This document shows positions 1 through 8,162 of a stretch of 64,000 nt of DNA, one piece after another; position 1 is the stretch's first letter; every line of letters begins with the position of its first letter. A program made the translations under genes and the position numbers. This DNA is from Altererythrobacter sp. B11 (lineage in GTDB: Bacteria; Pseudomonadota; Alphaproteobacteria; Sphingomonadales; Sphingomonadaceae). The stretch covers positions 1 through 64,000 of the forward strand of contig NZ_AP018498.1 of the NCBI RefSeq assembly GCF_003569745.1. The letters run 5' to 3'. A model generated the notes under the pieces. That model had not been told where the DNA came from and did no database searches. It worked only from the letters and a program-made list of their open reading frames with translations.

Positions 1-1404
1 ATGGAAGATCAGGAAACCGCGGACCTCGCCGCGGATTGGGCCGACATCAGTCAGGGCCTGCGCAAGGATTTGGGGCATCAGTTGTTCAGCCAGTGGATCC
101 GTCCGATCCAGGTGGGCGGCTTCTGCAAGGACACGGGCACGCTGCAGCTGTTCCTGCCGACGGAATTCTCCGCGAACTGGGTGCAGGATCGATTCCACGA
201 TCGGCTCTCGCTGGCATGGAAGATCGCGCGCAGCGAAGTGCGCCAGGTGAAGATTTCGGTCCATCCAGGCCGCCGCAAGCTCGCCGATCTCGACCTCAAG
301 GGCGATGACGGATTCGGCCACCGCGCCGCCAATGACGGCACGCTGGGCATGGAATCGATCGGGCAGGACGGATTCATTTCCTCCGTCGGCCTCGACCCCT
401 CGCTCACCTTCGCGGCCTTCGTCACCGGCACCACCAATGTGCTCGCCTGCAACGCGGCGGAGCGGATGGCCAAGGCGGAGAAGCCGCAGTTCAGCCCGCT
501 CTACCTCAAGGCCGCGACGGGCCAGGGCAAGACGCATCTGCTGCACGCCATTGGCCATGCCTATCTGCAGGCGCATCCGCGGGCGCGGATCTTCTACTGC
601 AGCGCCGAGCGCTTCATGGTGGAATTCGTCCAGGCGCTGAAATCGAACGAGATGATCGAGTTCAAGGCGCGGCTGCGCGGCTTCGACCTGCTGCTGGTGG
701 ACGATATCCAGTTCATCATCGGCAAGGCCAGCGCGCAGGAGGAACTGCTCTACACGATTGACGCGCTGCTGGCCGAGGGCAAGCGGCTGGTGTTCGCCGC
801 CGATCGCGCGCCCCAGGCGCTCGACGGGGTGGAGCCGCGCCTGCTCAGCCGCCTGTCCATGGGCCTCGTGGCCGACATCCAGCCCGCCGATATCGAGCTG
901 CGCCGCGCGATCCTCGAATCGAAGCTGACGAAGTTCGCCCCGCTCGACGTGCCGGGCGACGTGATCGAGTTCCTCGCCCGCACGATCAACCGCAATGTGC
1001 GCGAACTGGTGGGCGGGCTCAACAAGCTGATCGCCTATGCCCAGCTGACCGGGCAGGAAGTCTCGCTGCAGCTCGCCGAAGAGCAGCTGACCGACATCCT
1101 CTCGGCCAATCGCCGGCGGATCACGATCGACGAAATCCAGCGCACCGTGTGCCAGTTCTACCGCATCGACCGCTCCGAAATGTCGAGCAAGCGGCGCGCC
1201 CGCGCCGTGGTGCGGCCGCGCCAGGTGGCGATGTATCTCGCCAAGGTGCTGACGCCGCGCAGCTACCCCGAAATCGGGCGCAAGTTCGGCGGGCGCGATC
1301 ACTCCACCGTCATCCATGCGGTGCGGCTGATCGAGGATCTGCGCAAGCGCGACGCCGATATGGATGGCGACGTGCGCAGCCTGCTGCGCCAGCTGGAAAG
1401 CTGA
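1..1404 (+). CDS. dnaA: Chromosomal replication initiator DnaA
   Basis: This AAA+ ATPase binds DnaA boxes and melts oriC to start chromosome replication. The 467 residues show the usual layout. There is an N-terminal interaction domain (about 1-90) and a short linker. An AAA+ core follows, with Walker A (ATGQGKTH, about 172-179) and Walker B (LLLVDDIQF, about 230-238). The C-terminal DNA-binding domain contains the DnaA signature GGRDHSTVIHAVR. The linker is short compared with gammaproteobacterial DnaA, as is common in this group. The start codon is the first base of the window, so its promoter and the flanking origin cannot be inspected. No dnaN follows it, which is normal in alphaproteobacteria. 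Confidence 0.98.
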   Translation: MEDQETADLAADWADISQGLRKDLGHQLFSQWIRPIQVGGFCKDTGTLQLFLPTEFSANWVQDRFHDRLSLAWKIARSEVRQVKISVHPGRRKLADLDLKGDDGFGHRAANDGTLGMESIGQDGFISSVGLDPSLTFAAFVTGTTNVLACNAAERMAKAEKPQFSPLYLKAATGQGKTHLLHAIGHAYLQAHPRARIFYCSAERFMVEFVQALKSNEMIEFKARLRGFDLLLVDDIQFIIGKASAQEELLYTIDALLAEGKRLVFAADRAPQALDGVEPRLLSRLSMGLVADIQPADIELRRAILESKLTKFAPLDVPGDVIEFLARTINRNVRELVGGLNKLIAYAQLTGQEVSLQLAEEQLTDILSANRRRITIDEIQRTVCQFYRIDRSEMSSKRRARAVVRPRQVAMYLAKVLTPRSYPEIGRKFGGRDHSTVIHAVRLIEDLRKRDADMDGDVRSLLRQLES

Positions 1405-1486
1405 AGCCTTCGCTGGGCGGGGTGGCGAACGGGCGGCGATGATCTCGGTCATTGCCGCCCACCGCCGCAGCCCCTAGATAGCGGCC

Positions 1487-1930
1487 ATGCCCCACAGCAC
1501 GCCCTCCCCGCCCCCGGCACCGGCACCGGCCGAGCTGCCGCATACGCTGGCGGCCGCCGCGCTGCGCGGCGCGCGGGGGCACTGCCCGCGCTGCGGCGGG
1601 CCGGACCTGTTCCGCAAATGGCTGAAGCCGGTGGACCGCTGCCGCACCTGCGGGCAGGACTGGTCGCTGCAGAGCGCCGATGACTTCCCGCCCTATATTT
1701 CTATCTTCGTCACCGGCCACCTGCTGGCCCCGCTGCTGATCCTGCTGATCCTCGACGTGGGCCTGTCCGCCTGGGCGACGGCGGCGATTCTCCTGCCGCT
1801 CGCCGCTGTGCTGATGCTGGGCATCTTGCAGCCGGCCAAGGGCGCGGTGATGGCGCTGCAATGGTGGCTGGGGGTGAGCGGCTTCATCCGGGAACGGCCG
1901 GCCGCGCCGGGCCGCGGCGCCCGCCCGTGA
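1487..1930 (+). CDS. DUF983 family membrane protein
   Basis: This is a 147-residue protein of the DUF983 family, whose function is unknown. Two CxxC pairs near residues 35-60 (CPRCGG and CRTCG) form a zinc-ribbon-like N-terminal part. Two hydrophobic segments follow (about 72-92 and 96-120, rich in L, I and A), so the protein is probably in the inner membrane with the ribbon in the cytoplasm. Its stop codon overlaps the GTG start of the downstream E1-like enzyme (GTGA), which suggests translational coupling. The family assignment rests on the ribbon-plus-two-helix layout. Confidence 0.8.
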   Translation: MPHSTPSPPPAPAPAELPHTLAAAALRGARGHCPRCGGPDLFRKWLKPVDRCRTCGQDWSLQSADDFPPYISIFVTGHLLAPLLILLILDVGLSAWATAAILLPLAAVLMLGILQPAKGAVMALQWWLGVSGFIRERPAAPGRGARP

Positions 1931-2700
1931 CTCTCGTTGCCGAGCGCCTGCCGCGGTTCGCGCGGCATATCGTCCTGCCCGAGATCGGCGGCGCGGGGCA
2001 GGCCGCGCTGGCCGGGGCGCGGATCGTGCTGATCGGCCTCGGCGGGATCGGCTCTCCCGCGCTGCAATATCTCGCCGGCGCGGGTATCGGCCACGTCCTG
2101 CTTATCGACGATGACGATGTGGACGAAAGCAACCTGCAGCGGCAGACCATCTTCACCGGGCGGGACGTGGGCCATGGCAAGGCCGTGGCCGCCAAGCGCT
2201 GGGCGAGCAATTTCGACAGCGGGCTGGACATCGCCATATCCGACACACGGGTGACGGCGGAGAATGCCCACGAACTGATCGCGGGCGCCGATCTGGTGGT
2301 GGACGGATGCGACAATTTCGCCACCCGCCTCGCCGTGTCCGACGCCTGCGTGGCGGCGGGCGTGCCGTTGCTGAGCGCGGCGGTCGGTCGCTTCCAGGGG
2401 CAGGTGGGGGCCTTCGCCGGCCACTTGCCGGAGCAGCCCTGCTATCGCTGCTATGTCGGCGATGCCTTCGATGCCGAGGATTGCGACACTTGCGCGGATG
2501 ACGGGATGCTGGGCGCCATGGCGGGCTGGACGGGGACGTTCGCCGCCATGCAGGCGATCCGCGTGCTGCTGGCGCCGCTCGGCGGCATGGGCGATCCGCA
2601 ATGGGGCCGGCTCCACCTGCTCGATGGCCTCGCCCCGGCCATGCGCAGCTTCACCATCGCCCGCGATCCCGCCTGCAAGGGTTGCGGCTCAGCCACCTAG
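1927..2700 (+). CDS. ThiF/MoeB/HesA family adenylyltransferase (E1-like)
   Basis: This E1-superfamily enzyme should adenylate the C-terminal glycine of a ubiquitin-like sulfur carrier (MoaD or ThiS type) for molybdopterin or thiamine synthesis. The sequence shows the Rossmann-like ATP site (IGLGGIGSPALQYLAGAG). A conserved DDDxVDESNLQRQ segment follows, then CDNFATR, and two CxxC-type pairs (CYRCY and CKGCG) that would bind structural zinc. The reading frame extends upstream to an ATG at 1861, but the start is placed at the GTG at 1927. There GTGA overlaps the DUF983 stop and homology begins (LPRFARHIVLPEIG). It is convergent with cobB and the two 3' ends overlap. The sequence alone does not separate MoeB from ThiF. 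Confidence 0.9.
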   Translation: MTLVAERLPRFARHIVLPEIGGAGQAALAGARIVLIGLGGIGSPALQYLAGAGIGHVLLIDDDDVDESNLQRQTIFTGRDVGHGKAVAAKRWASNFDSGLDIAISDTRVTAENAHELIAGADLVVDGCDNFATRLAVSDACVAAGVPLLSAAVGRFQGQVGAFAGHLPEQPCYRCYVGDAFDAEDCDTCADDGMLGAMAGWTGTFAAMQAIRVLLAPLGGMGDPQWGRLHLLDGLAPAMRSFTIARDPACKGCGSAT

Positions 2701-3399
2701 CATCTCGTCCACCCACTGCGGCACGAGCAGGCTGGCGGCGCCCAGCCGCGTCTCGTCGAACCAGTGCGAGCCCTGGCTACGTTCGAGATTGAGCTCCAGC
2801 GCGCGGGCGCCATGCCCCTTCGCCTGCTGCACGAAGCCCGCCGCGGGATAGACCGCTCCCGATGTGCCGATGGAGACGAACACGTCCGCCTCCGCCAGCG
2901 CAGCGAAAATCCGCTCCATCTGATAGGGCATTTCGCCGAACCACACGATGTCCGGCCGCAGCGCCGCCGCCCCGCAGGCGGGGCAGGCCGGCCCGTCCCG
3001 CAGCGTTCCCTCCCACCGGTGCCGCGCATCGCAGGCGGTGCACCAGGCGGACAGCGCCTCCCCATGCATATGCAGCACGCGCGTGGCCCCGGCGCGTTCG
3101 TGCAGATCGTCGATATTCTGCGTCACGATCAGCAGGCCCCCGCCCCATTCCGCATCCAGCCGGGCGAGCGCCGAATGGGCCGGGTTGGGCTGCGCCGCCC
3201 GCACCTGCGCCCGGCGCTCGTCATAGAAGCGCTGCACCAGATCCGGATCGCGGCGGAGGGCGGCGGGCGTGGCGACATCCTCCACCCGGTGGTCTTCCCA
3301 CAAGCCATCCTCCGCGCGAAAGGTGCGGAGGCCACTTTCGGCGCTGATTCCCGCGCCTGTGAGGATGACTATATTGCGGATGCCGGGCATAGCTCGCAT
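2689..3399 (-). CDS. cobB: NAD-dependent protein deacylase, Sir2 family
   Basis: This sirtuin removes acyl groups from protein lysines, consuming NAD+. The motifs are GAGISAESGLRTFR (NAD binding), TQNIDDLHERAG, the catalytic-histidine segment HMHG, and four cysteines in two pairs (CTAC and CPAC) for the structural zinc. A GTSGAVYPAAG segment lies in the cofactor pocket. The length of about 236 residues is normal for bacterial CobB. The frame is open to 3432. The start could be the ATG at 3399 or at 3390, and neither has a convincing Shine-Dalgarno sequence. The gene is divergent from dapB, with a very short shared upstream region. Confidence 0.92.
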   Translation of the reverse strand: MRAMPGIRNIVILTGAGISAESGLRTFRAEDGLWEDHRVEDVATPAALRRDPDLVQRFYDERRAQVRAAQPNPAHSALARLDAEWGGGLLIVTQNIDDLHERAGATRVLHMHGEALSAWCTACDARHRWEGTLRDGPACPACGAAALRPDIVWFGEMPYQMERIFAALAEADVFVSIGTSGAVYPAAGFVQQAKGHGARALELNLERSQGSHWFDETRLGAASLLVPQWVDEMLGG

Positions 3400-3425
3400 G
3401 AAACACGCGGACAGGGAAAGGCGCA

Positions 3426-4154
3426 ATGGCAAGCATCGGCATCATCGGCAGCGAAGGACGCATGGGGCAGGCGCTCGCCCGCGCGGTGGAGGCGGCGGGG
3501 CACAGCCTGGCCGGCGGAGCGGACAAGGGCAGTGACGTGGCCGCGCTGGCCGATGCGTGCGAGGCGCTGGTGGATTTTTCCGCCCCCGCCGCGCTGGAGG
3601 CGAACCTGCACGCCGCCGTGGGCGCGGGCGTGCCGATCCTGATCGGCACCACCGGCCTTGCCGAGGTGCATCACGCCGCCATCGATCAGGCCGCGCGGGC
3701 GATCCCCGTCCTGCAGACGGGCAACACCTCCCTGGGCGTCACCCTGCTGGCGCATCTGGTCCAGGAGGCCGCGCGCCGGCTGGGGCCGGACTGGGACATC
3801 GAAGTGCTGGAAATGCACCACCGGATGAAGGTCGATGCCCCCTCCGGCACGGCCCTGCTGCTGGGTGAGGCCGCGGCCGCAGGGCGCGGCATCGCGCTGG
3901 CCGACCATAGCGAGCGCGGACGTGACGGGCACACCGGCGCGCGGGCGGAAGGCGCGATCGGCTTCGCTTCGCTGCGCGGCGGCACGGTGGCGGGGGAGCA
4001 TTCGGTGATCCTGGCCGGGCCGCAGGAACGGCTCATGCTCTCGCACAGTGCGGAGGACCGGATGATCTTCGCCCATGGCGCAGTGAAGGGCGCCGCCTGG
4101 CTGATCGGCCGCGAACCCGCACGCTACCGGATGGAGCAGGTGCTGGGCCTTTGA
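3426..4154 (+). CDS. dapB: 4-hydroxy-tetrahydrodipicolinate reductase
   Basis: DapB reduces 4-hydroxy-tetrahydrodipicolinate with NAD(P)H in the diaminopimelate/lysine pathway. The N-terminus has the nucleotide-binding glycine motif (GIIGSEGRMGQAL). The family signature EMHHRMKVDAPSGTAL, which holds the catalytic His and Lys, lies near residue 140. The 242-residue length fits the family. Its TGA stop overlaps the TTG start of nth by four bases. dapE, from the same pathway, lies about 2 kb downstream on the other strand. Confidence 0.96.
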   Translation: MASIGIIGSEGRMGQALARAVEAAGHSLAGGADKGSDVAALADACEALVDFSAPAALEANLHAAVGAGVPILIGTTGLAEVHHAAIDQAARAIPVLQTGNTSLGVTLLAHLVQEAARRLGPDWDIEVLEMHHRMKVDAPSGTALLLGEAAAAGRGIALADHSERGRDGHTGARAEGAIGFASLRGGTVAGEHSVILAGPQERLMLSHSAEDRMIFAHGAVKGAAWLIGREPARYRMEQVLGL

Positions 4155-4810
4155 CGAAGGACGAGGTGTTCGAATTCTTCCGCATTCTGGCGGAAGACAA
4201 TCCCGAGCCGGAGACGGAGCTGGAATATGGCAATGCCTACCAGCTGCTGGTCGCCGTCGCCCTTTCCGCCCAGGCCACGGACGTCGGGGTGAACAAGGCC
4301 ACCCGCCGGCTGTTCGCCGAGGTTGAAACCCCGCAGCAGATGCTGGAACTGGGCGAGGAGGGGCTGAAGGACCACATCAAGACCATCGGCCTGTTCAACT
4401 CCAAGGCGAAGAACGTCATCGCCCTCTCTCGCCTGCTGGTGGAGCAGTATGGCGGGGAGGTGCCCGATAGCCGGGAGGAACTGGTGAAGCTGCCCGGCGT
4501 CGGCCGCAAGACGGCCAATGTCGTGCTCAATTGCTGGTTCCGGCAGGAAACCTTCGCCGTGGACACCCACATCTTCCGCGTCGGCAACCGCACCGGCCTC
4601 GCCCGCGGCAAGACGCCGGATCAGGTGGAGGCGAAGCTGGACAAGCGCGTGCCGCAGCCCTTTCGCCTGCATGCCCACCACTGGCTGATCCTGCACGGCC
4701 GCTACATCTGCAAGGCCCGCACGCCTGAATGTTGGCGCTGCCCGGTGGTGAACCTCTGCGCCTTCAGGCCGAAGGTTCTGCAAGATCCGCGGAAGAGGTC
4801 GACGAAATAA
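4151..4810 (+). CDS. nth: Endonuclease III
   Basis: This is a bifunctional DNA glycosylase/AP lyase that removes oxidised pyrimidines in base excision repair. The helix-hairpin-helix LPGVGRKTANVVLN carries the catalytic lysine. The catalytic aspartate lies in VDTHIFRV. A C-terminal cysteine cluster (CKARTPECWRCPVVNLC, spacing 6-2-5) binds the [4Fe-4S] cluster. The start is a TTG overlapping the dapB stop (TTGA), and no better start exists because homology begins within the first few residues. It is convergent with the symporter gene and their 3' ends overlap by about 45 bp. Confidence 0.95.
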   Translation: MTKDEVFEFFRILAEDNPEPETELEYGNAYQLLVAVALSAQATDVGVNKATRRLFAEVETPQQMLELGEEGLKDHIKTIGLFNSKAKNVIALSRLLVEQYGGEVPDSREELVKLPGVGRKTANVVLNCWFRQETFAVDTHIFRVGNRTGLARGKTPDQVEAKLDKRVPQPFRLHAHHWLILHGRYICKARTPECWRCPVVNLCAFRPKVLQDPRKRSTK

Positions 4811-6086
4811 CCTGAGCACAGACAAGGTCGCCCACGACGTTCAGCGTGGTGCGGCACATGTCGAGGAAGCGGTCCACGCCCAGGATCAGGCCGATGCCTT
4901 CGGGCGGCACGCCCACCCCGCCCAGGATCAGCGCGATCACCGGCAGCGATCCCCCCGGCACGCCGGCCGTGCCGATGCCGGCCAGGATGCAGATCAGCAT
5001 CACGAAGATCTGATCCGACAGGCTGAGATCCACGCCGAAGAACTGGGCGAGGAACAGCACCGTCACCCCTTCAAACATCGCCGTGCCGTTCTGGTTGGCC
5101 GTGGCGCCGATGGTCAGCACGAAGCGGGCGATGCGATCGGGCAGCTTCAGCTCGTCATGCGCCACGCGCAGCGCGGTGGGCAGGGTCGCGTTGGAGCTCG
5201 CGGTGGAGAAGGCCATCACGCTCGCCTCCCGCGTGTCGCGGAAGAATTCCAGCGGGCTCTTTCTCGCGACGAATTTCAGCAGCAGCGGGAACACGCCGAA
5301 CATCTGCAGGCCCAGCGCCAGCAGCACCACGCCCACGAAGGCGGCCAGCTTCACCAGCAGATCCCAGCCGAACTGGGCCGACAGATTGAACATGAAGCAG
5401 AAGATCGCATAGGGCGCGAGCTGGATGACGAGGCCGATCAACCGCATCGCCACTTCGAACACGCCTTCGATCGCATCCTTCAGCTGTTCGGTGCGGCGCG
5501 TCTGCACCAGCAGCAGGCCTACGCCGAAGAACAGGGCGAAGAACATCACCGCCAGAATGTCGTTGTCGCTCATCGCGCTCACGACGTTGGACGGCACGAT
5601 GTTGATCAGCTGGCTGATGCCGGTCTGCGCTTCGGTGGAAGCCTGCACGATGCTGCGCGCATTATCCCCGCCCTGCGCCAGCAGTTCCTGCGCGGCCGCC
5701 GGGTCCACGCCGCGGCCGGGGCGCAGGAGATTGACCAGAGCGATGGAGAGGGTGACGGCAATGCCCGAAACGATGATCGTGTAGACCAGCGTACGGATGC
5801 CGATCCGGCGCAGCGCGCGCACTTCGCCCATTTCAGCAATGCCCACCACCAGCGCGCTGAACAGCAGCGGGATCACCAGCATGAACAGCAGGCGCAGGAA
5901 GATCTGCCCCACGGGCCCGGTGATATAGGTCACCACCGTATCCACCCATGCGGCGTCGCGCGCGAAGGTATAGGTCAGCAGGCCGGCGGCCAGTCCGGCG
6001 ATGAAGCCGATCAGGATCTTCCATTGCAGGCGGCCGTGGCCGATCGGGCTCGCTTCCGCGGCCATCTCCGATGCGTCGGTGCTCAT
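4764..6086 (-). CDS. Dicarboxylate/amino acid:cation symporter (SDF family)
   Basis: This 440-residue inner-membrane transporter belongs to the sodium/proton:dicarboxylate symporter family (GltP/DctA type). It couples uptake of acidic amino acids or C4-dicarboxylates to a cation gradient. Multiple hydrophobic helices are obvious. The family landmarks are the serine-rich stretch STASSNATLPTA (re-entrant hairpin 1), GATANQNGTAMFEG (the TM7 NMDGT-like motif, here NQNGT), and GVPGGSLPVIALILGGVG near re-entrant hairpin 2, followed by the TM8 segment with DRFLDMCRTTLNVVGD. The NQNGT replacement of NMDGT is a family variant and may affect cation preference. Substrate cannot be assigned from sequence. 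Confidence 0.92.
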   Translation of the reverse strand: MSTDASEMAAEASPIGHGRLQWKILIGFIAGLAAGLLTYTFARDAAWVDTVVTYITGPVGQIFLRLLFMLVIPLLFSALVVGIAEMGEVRALRRIGIRTLVYTIIVSGIAVTLSIALVNLLRPGRGVDPAAAQELLAQGGDNARSIVQASTEAQTGISQLINIVPSNVVSAMSDNDILAVMFFALFFGVGLLLVQTRRTEQLKDAIEGVFEVAMRLIGLVIQLAPYAIFCFMFNLSAQFGWDLLVKLAAFVGVVLLALGLQMFGVFPLLLKFVARKSPLEFFRDTREASVMAFSTASSNATLPTALRVAHDELKLPDRIARFVLTIGATANQNGTAMFEGVTVLFLAQFFGVDLSLSDQIFVMLICILAGIGTAGVPGGSLPVIALILGGVGVPPEGIGLILGVDRFLDMCRTTLNVVGDLVCAQVISSTSSADLAEPSA

Positions 6087-6198
6087 GCGGCTTCGCCCCT
6101 CCCCTCAGTCATGTCCCCCGGAAGGAAGCAATTTGCGGCCCCCGGCGCAAGCGCCATGGGCACGCCCGCAACGCTGTTGCGCGGCGGGGCCGTGCGGA

Positions 6199-7326
6199 TC
6201 AAACGCCCAGCGCCGCAGCCGCGATGCGGCGATAGATTCGTGCAAGGGCGTCCAGGTCGGCCAGCGCCACCGCCTCGTCACACTTGTGCATGGTGGCATT
6301 GGTCAGGCCGAATTCGATCACCGGGCACAGATCCTTGAGGAAGCGGGCATCCGATGTGCCGCCGCTGGTCGATGCCTCCGGCGTCACGCCGGTCTCGGCT
6401 TCCACCGCGCGGGCGATCATCGCGGAAAAGTCGCCCGGCGGCGTCAGGAAGGGCTCACCGGAAATCACTGGCCGCGCGGTGCAGCCATGCCGCCGGGCGA
6501 TCTCGCTCACCCGCGCGCCCAGTCCGGCGCCGGTGTGCAGATCGTTGAAGCGGATGGAAATGCGCGCCCTGGCCGTGCCGGGGATCACATTGTGCGCGGG
6601 GTTGCCCACCTCGATCTCAGTGATCTCGAGATTGGAGGGCTGGAACCAGTCCGTCCCTTCGTCCAGCACCAGCGCGTCCAGCTCGGCCAGCAATGCCACC
6701 AGCCGGGGCACGGGATTATCGGCCAGGTGCGGATAGGCGACATGGCCCTGCACGCCCGCCGCCTCCAGGAAGATGTTCACCGAACCGCGCCGGCCGATCT
6801 TCATCATGTCCCCCAGCCGGTGGACCGATGTCGGCTCTCCCACCAGGCAGAGGTCGGGAATATCCCCGCGCGCGCGGATCAGTTCGATCAGGGCGCGGGT
6901 GCCGTGGATGGCGGGGCCTTCCTCGTCACCGGTGATGATGAAGCTGAGCGTGCCGGCATCCTGTGGTATCGTGGCCACCGCTGCGACCATGGCCGCCACG
7001 GCGCCCTTCATGTCCACCGCGCCGCGGCCATACAGCAGATCGCCGCGCACTTCGGGTGCGAAGGCGTCGCTCGCCCAGCCATCCCCCGGCGGCACCACGT
7101 CCACATGGCCGGCAAAGGCGAAATGGCGCGATCCTGCAGGGCCCGGGCGGATCGCCAGCATGTTCTCCACCGGCCCGTCGGGCAACTCGCCCTCGGTGAA
7201 GCGATGGATCCGGAAGCCCAAGGGCGCCAGCATGCCCTCCAGCGCGTCGAACACCGCGCCGCGCGCGGGCGTCACGCTTTCGCAGGCGATCAGATCGTGG
7301 GCGAGATCGGCGGCCGTGCGGTTCAA
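6199..7326 (-). CDS. dapE: Succinyl-diaminopimelate desuccinylase
   Basis: DapE is a di-zinc M20-family hydrolase that releases succinate from N-succinyl-LL-diaminopimelate in lysine and peptidoglycan precursor synthesis. Metal-binding motifs are visible: GHVDVVPPGDGW, YGRGAVDMKGAVAAM, the catalytic DEEGPA, and a late histidine in ATMHKCDEAV. The GTSDARF segment is also typical. The frame is open further upstream, but the start is placed at the TTG at 7326. There it forms a TTGA overlap with the stop of the upstream GST-like gene, and the homologous sequence begins (AADLAHDLIACESVTP). The resulting 375 residues match the family length. Confidence 0.94.
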   Translation of the reverse strand: MNRTAADLAHDLIACESVTPARGAVFDALEGMLAPLGFRIHRFTEGELPDGPVENMLAIRPGPAGSRHFAFAGHVDVVPPGDGWASDAFAPEVRGDLLYGRGAVDMKGAVAAMVAAVATIPQDAGTLSFIITGDEEGPAIHGTRALIELIRARGDIPDLCLVGEPTSVHRLGDMMKIGRRGSVNIFLEAAGVQGHVAYPHLADNPVPRLVALLAELDALVLDEGTDWFQPSNLEITEIEVGNPAHNVIPGTARARISIRFNDLHTGAGLGARVSEIARRHGCTARPVISGEPFLTPPGDFSAMIARAVEAETGVTPEASTSGGTSDARFLKDLCPVIEFGLTNATMHKCDEAVALADLDALARIYRRIAAAALGV

Positions 7327-7991
7327 GCGGGCTGCGCCACTTCGAACTGCTCGATCACCCAGCGTTCGTCCTCCGCGGCGGAAATCCACGACTGCATCCA
7401 GTCATGCTCCCACACCGCCTGCATATAGGCCTGGGCGAAGCCGGGCACGCCGATGCCATAGGTGACGAAGCGGCTGACGATCGGCGCGTAGAAGATATCG
7501 GCCGCGCTGAAGGTGCCGAACAGGAAGGGGCCGCCCTTGCCGAAACGCGCCCGCGCCTCCGCCCACAGGCCGAGGATGCGCACGATGTCCTGCCGGGTCT
7601 CGTCCGTCAGCTCGTGCCCGTCCACCCGCTTGCGGATGTTCATCGGGCACTGGCGGCGGAAGGCGAGGTAGGAGCTGTGCATTTCGGCGACCATGGCGCG
7701 GGCCATGCCGCGCGCCGCATCCTCCTTCGGCCAGAAGCGATCGCGCCCGACCTTGTCGGCCAGATATTCGAGGATGGCCAGGCTGTCCCACACCACCACG
7801 TCGCCATCCCACAGCACCGGCACCTTGCCGGCGGAGGGCTGGAACTCGCCGTCATTGCGGCGCAGCGCCTGCCAGTCATCCCCGTCGATATGGACGGTCA
7901 GCTCCTCGAAATGGAGGCCGGACTGCTTGGCCGCCAGCCAGCCGCGCAGCGACCAGCTCGAATAATTCTTGTTGCCGATGATCAGCTTCAC
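7323..7991 (-). CDS. Glutathione S-transferase family protein
   Basis: This is a GST-fold protein of 222 residues. The N-terminal thioredoxin-like half begins KLIIGNKNYSSWSLRGWLA, a motif typical of a proteobacterial GST subgroup. There is a VPVLWDGDVVVWDSLAILEYLA segment for glutathione binding (the cis-proline and the W-D-S equivalent of E-S), then a helical C-terminal half. The start is the GTG at 7991. Upstream in-frame sequence has no family similarity. It is probably co-transcribed with dapE through the TTGA overlap, and its substrate is unknown. Confidence 0.85.
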   Translation of the reverse strand: MKLIIGNKNYSSWSLRGWLAAKQSGLHFEELTVHIDGDDWQALRRNDGEFQPSAGKVPVLWDGDVVVWDSLAILEYLADKVGRDRFWPKEDAARGMARAMVAEMHSSYLAFRRQCPMNIRKRVDGHELTDETRQDIVRILGLWAEARARFGKGGPFLFGTFSAADIFYAPIVSRFVTYGIGVPGFAQAYMQAVWEHDWMQSWISAAEDERWVIEQFEVAQPA

Positions 7992-8097
7992 GGCCTGCCC
8001 CTGACATGCTCTCGCCCCCGGCCCTAGGGCATTCACCGCCCGACTGTCGAGGCTGAACGGCGGAATTGCAGGCCGCGATGAAGCATACAAGGCTTGC

Positions 8098-8118
8098 TAA
8101 TGCGAATGCGTCGCATTA
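8098..8118. promoter_or_regulatory. Fur-like iron operator palindrome
   Basis: A perfect inverted repeat, TAATGCGA-N5-TCGCATTA, lies 45 bp before the TonB receptor start. Its centre (TGCGAAT...TCGCA) resembles Fur-type boxes of alphaproteobacteria. Because it precedes a ferric-siderophore-type receptor operon, iron-dependent repression is the natural inference. It also argues that the receptor starts at 8163 and not at the in-frame ATG at 8094. Confidence 0.6.
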
Positions 8119-8162
8119 CGGAGCCGCCATCGACGCGAATCCGCGTCCAGAATGGGGAAATC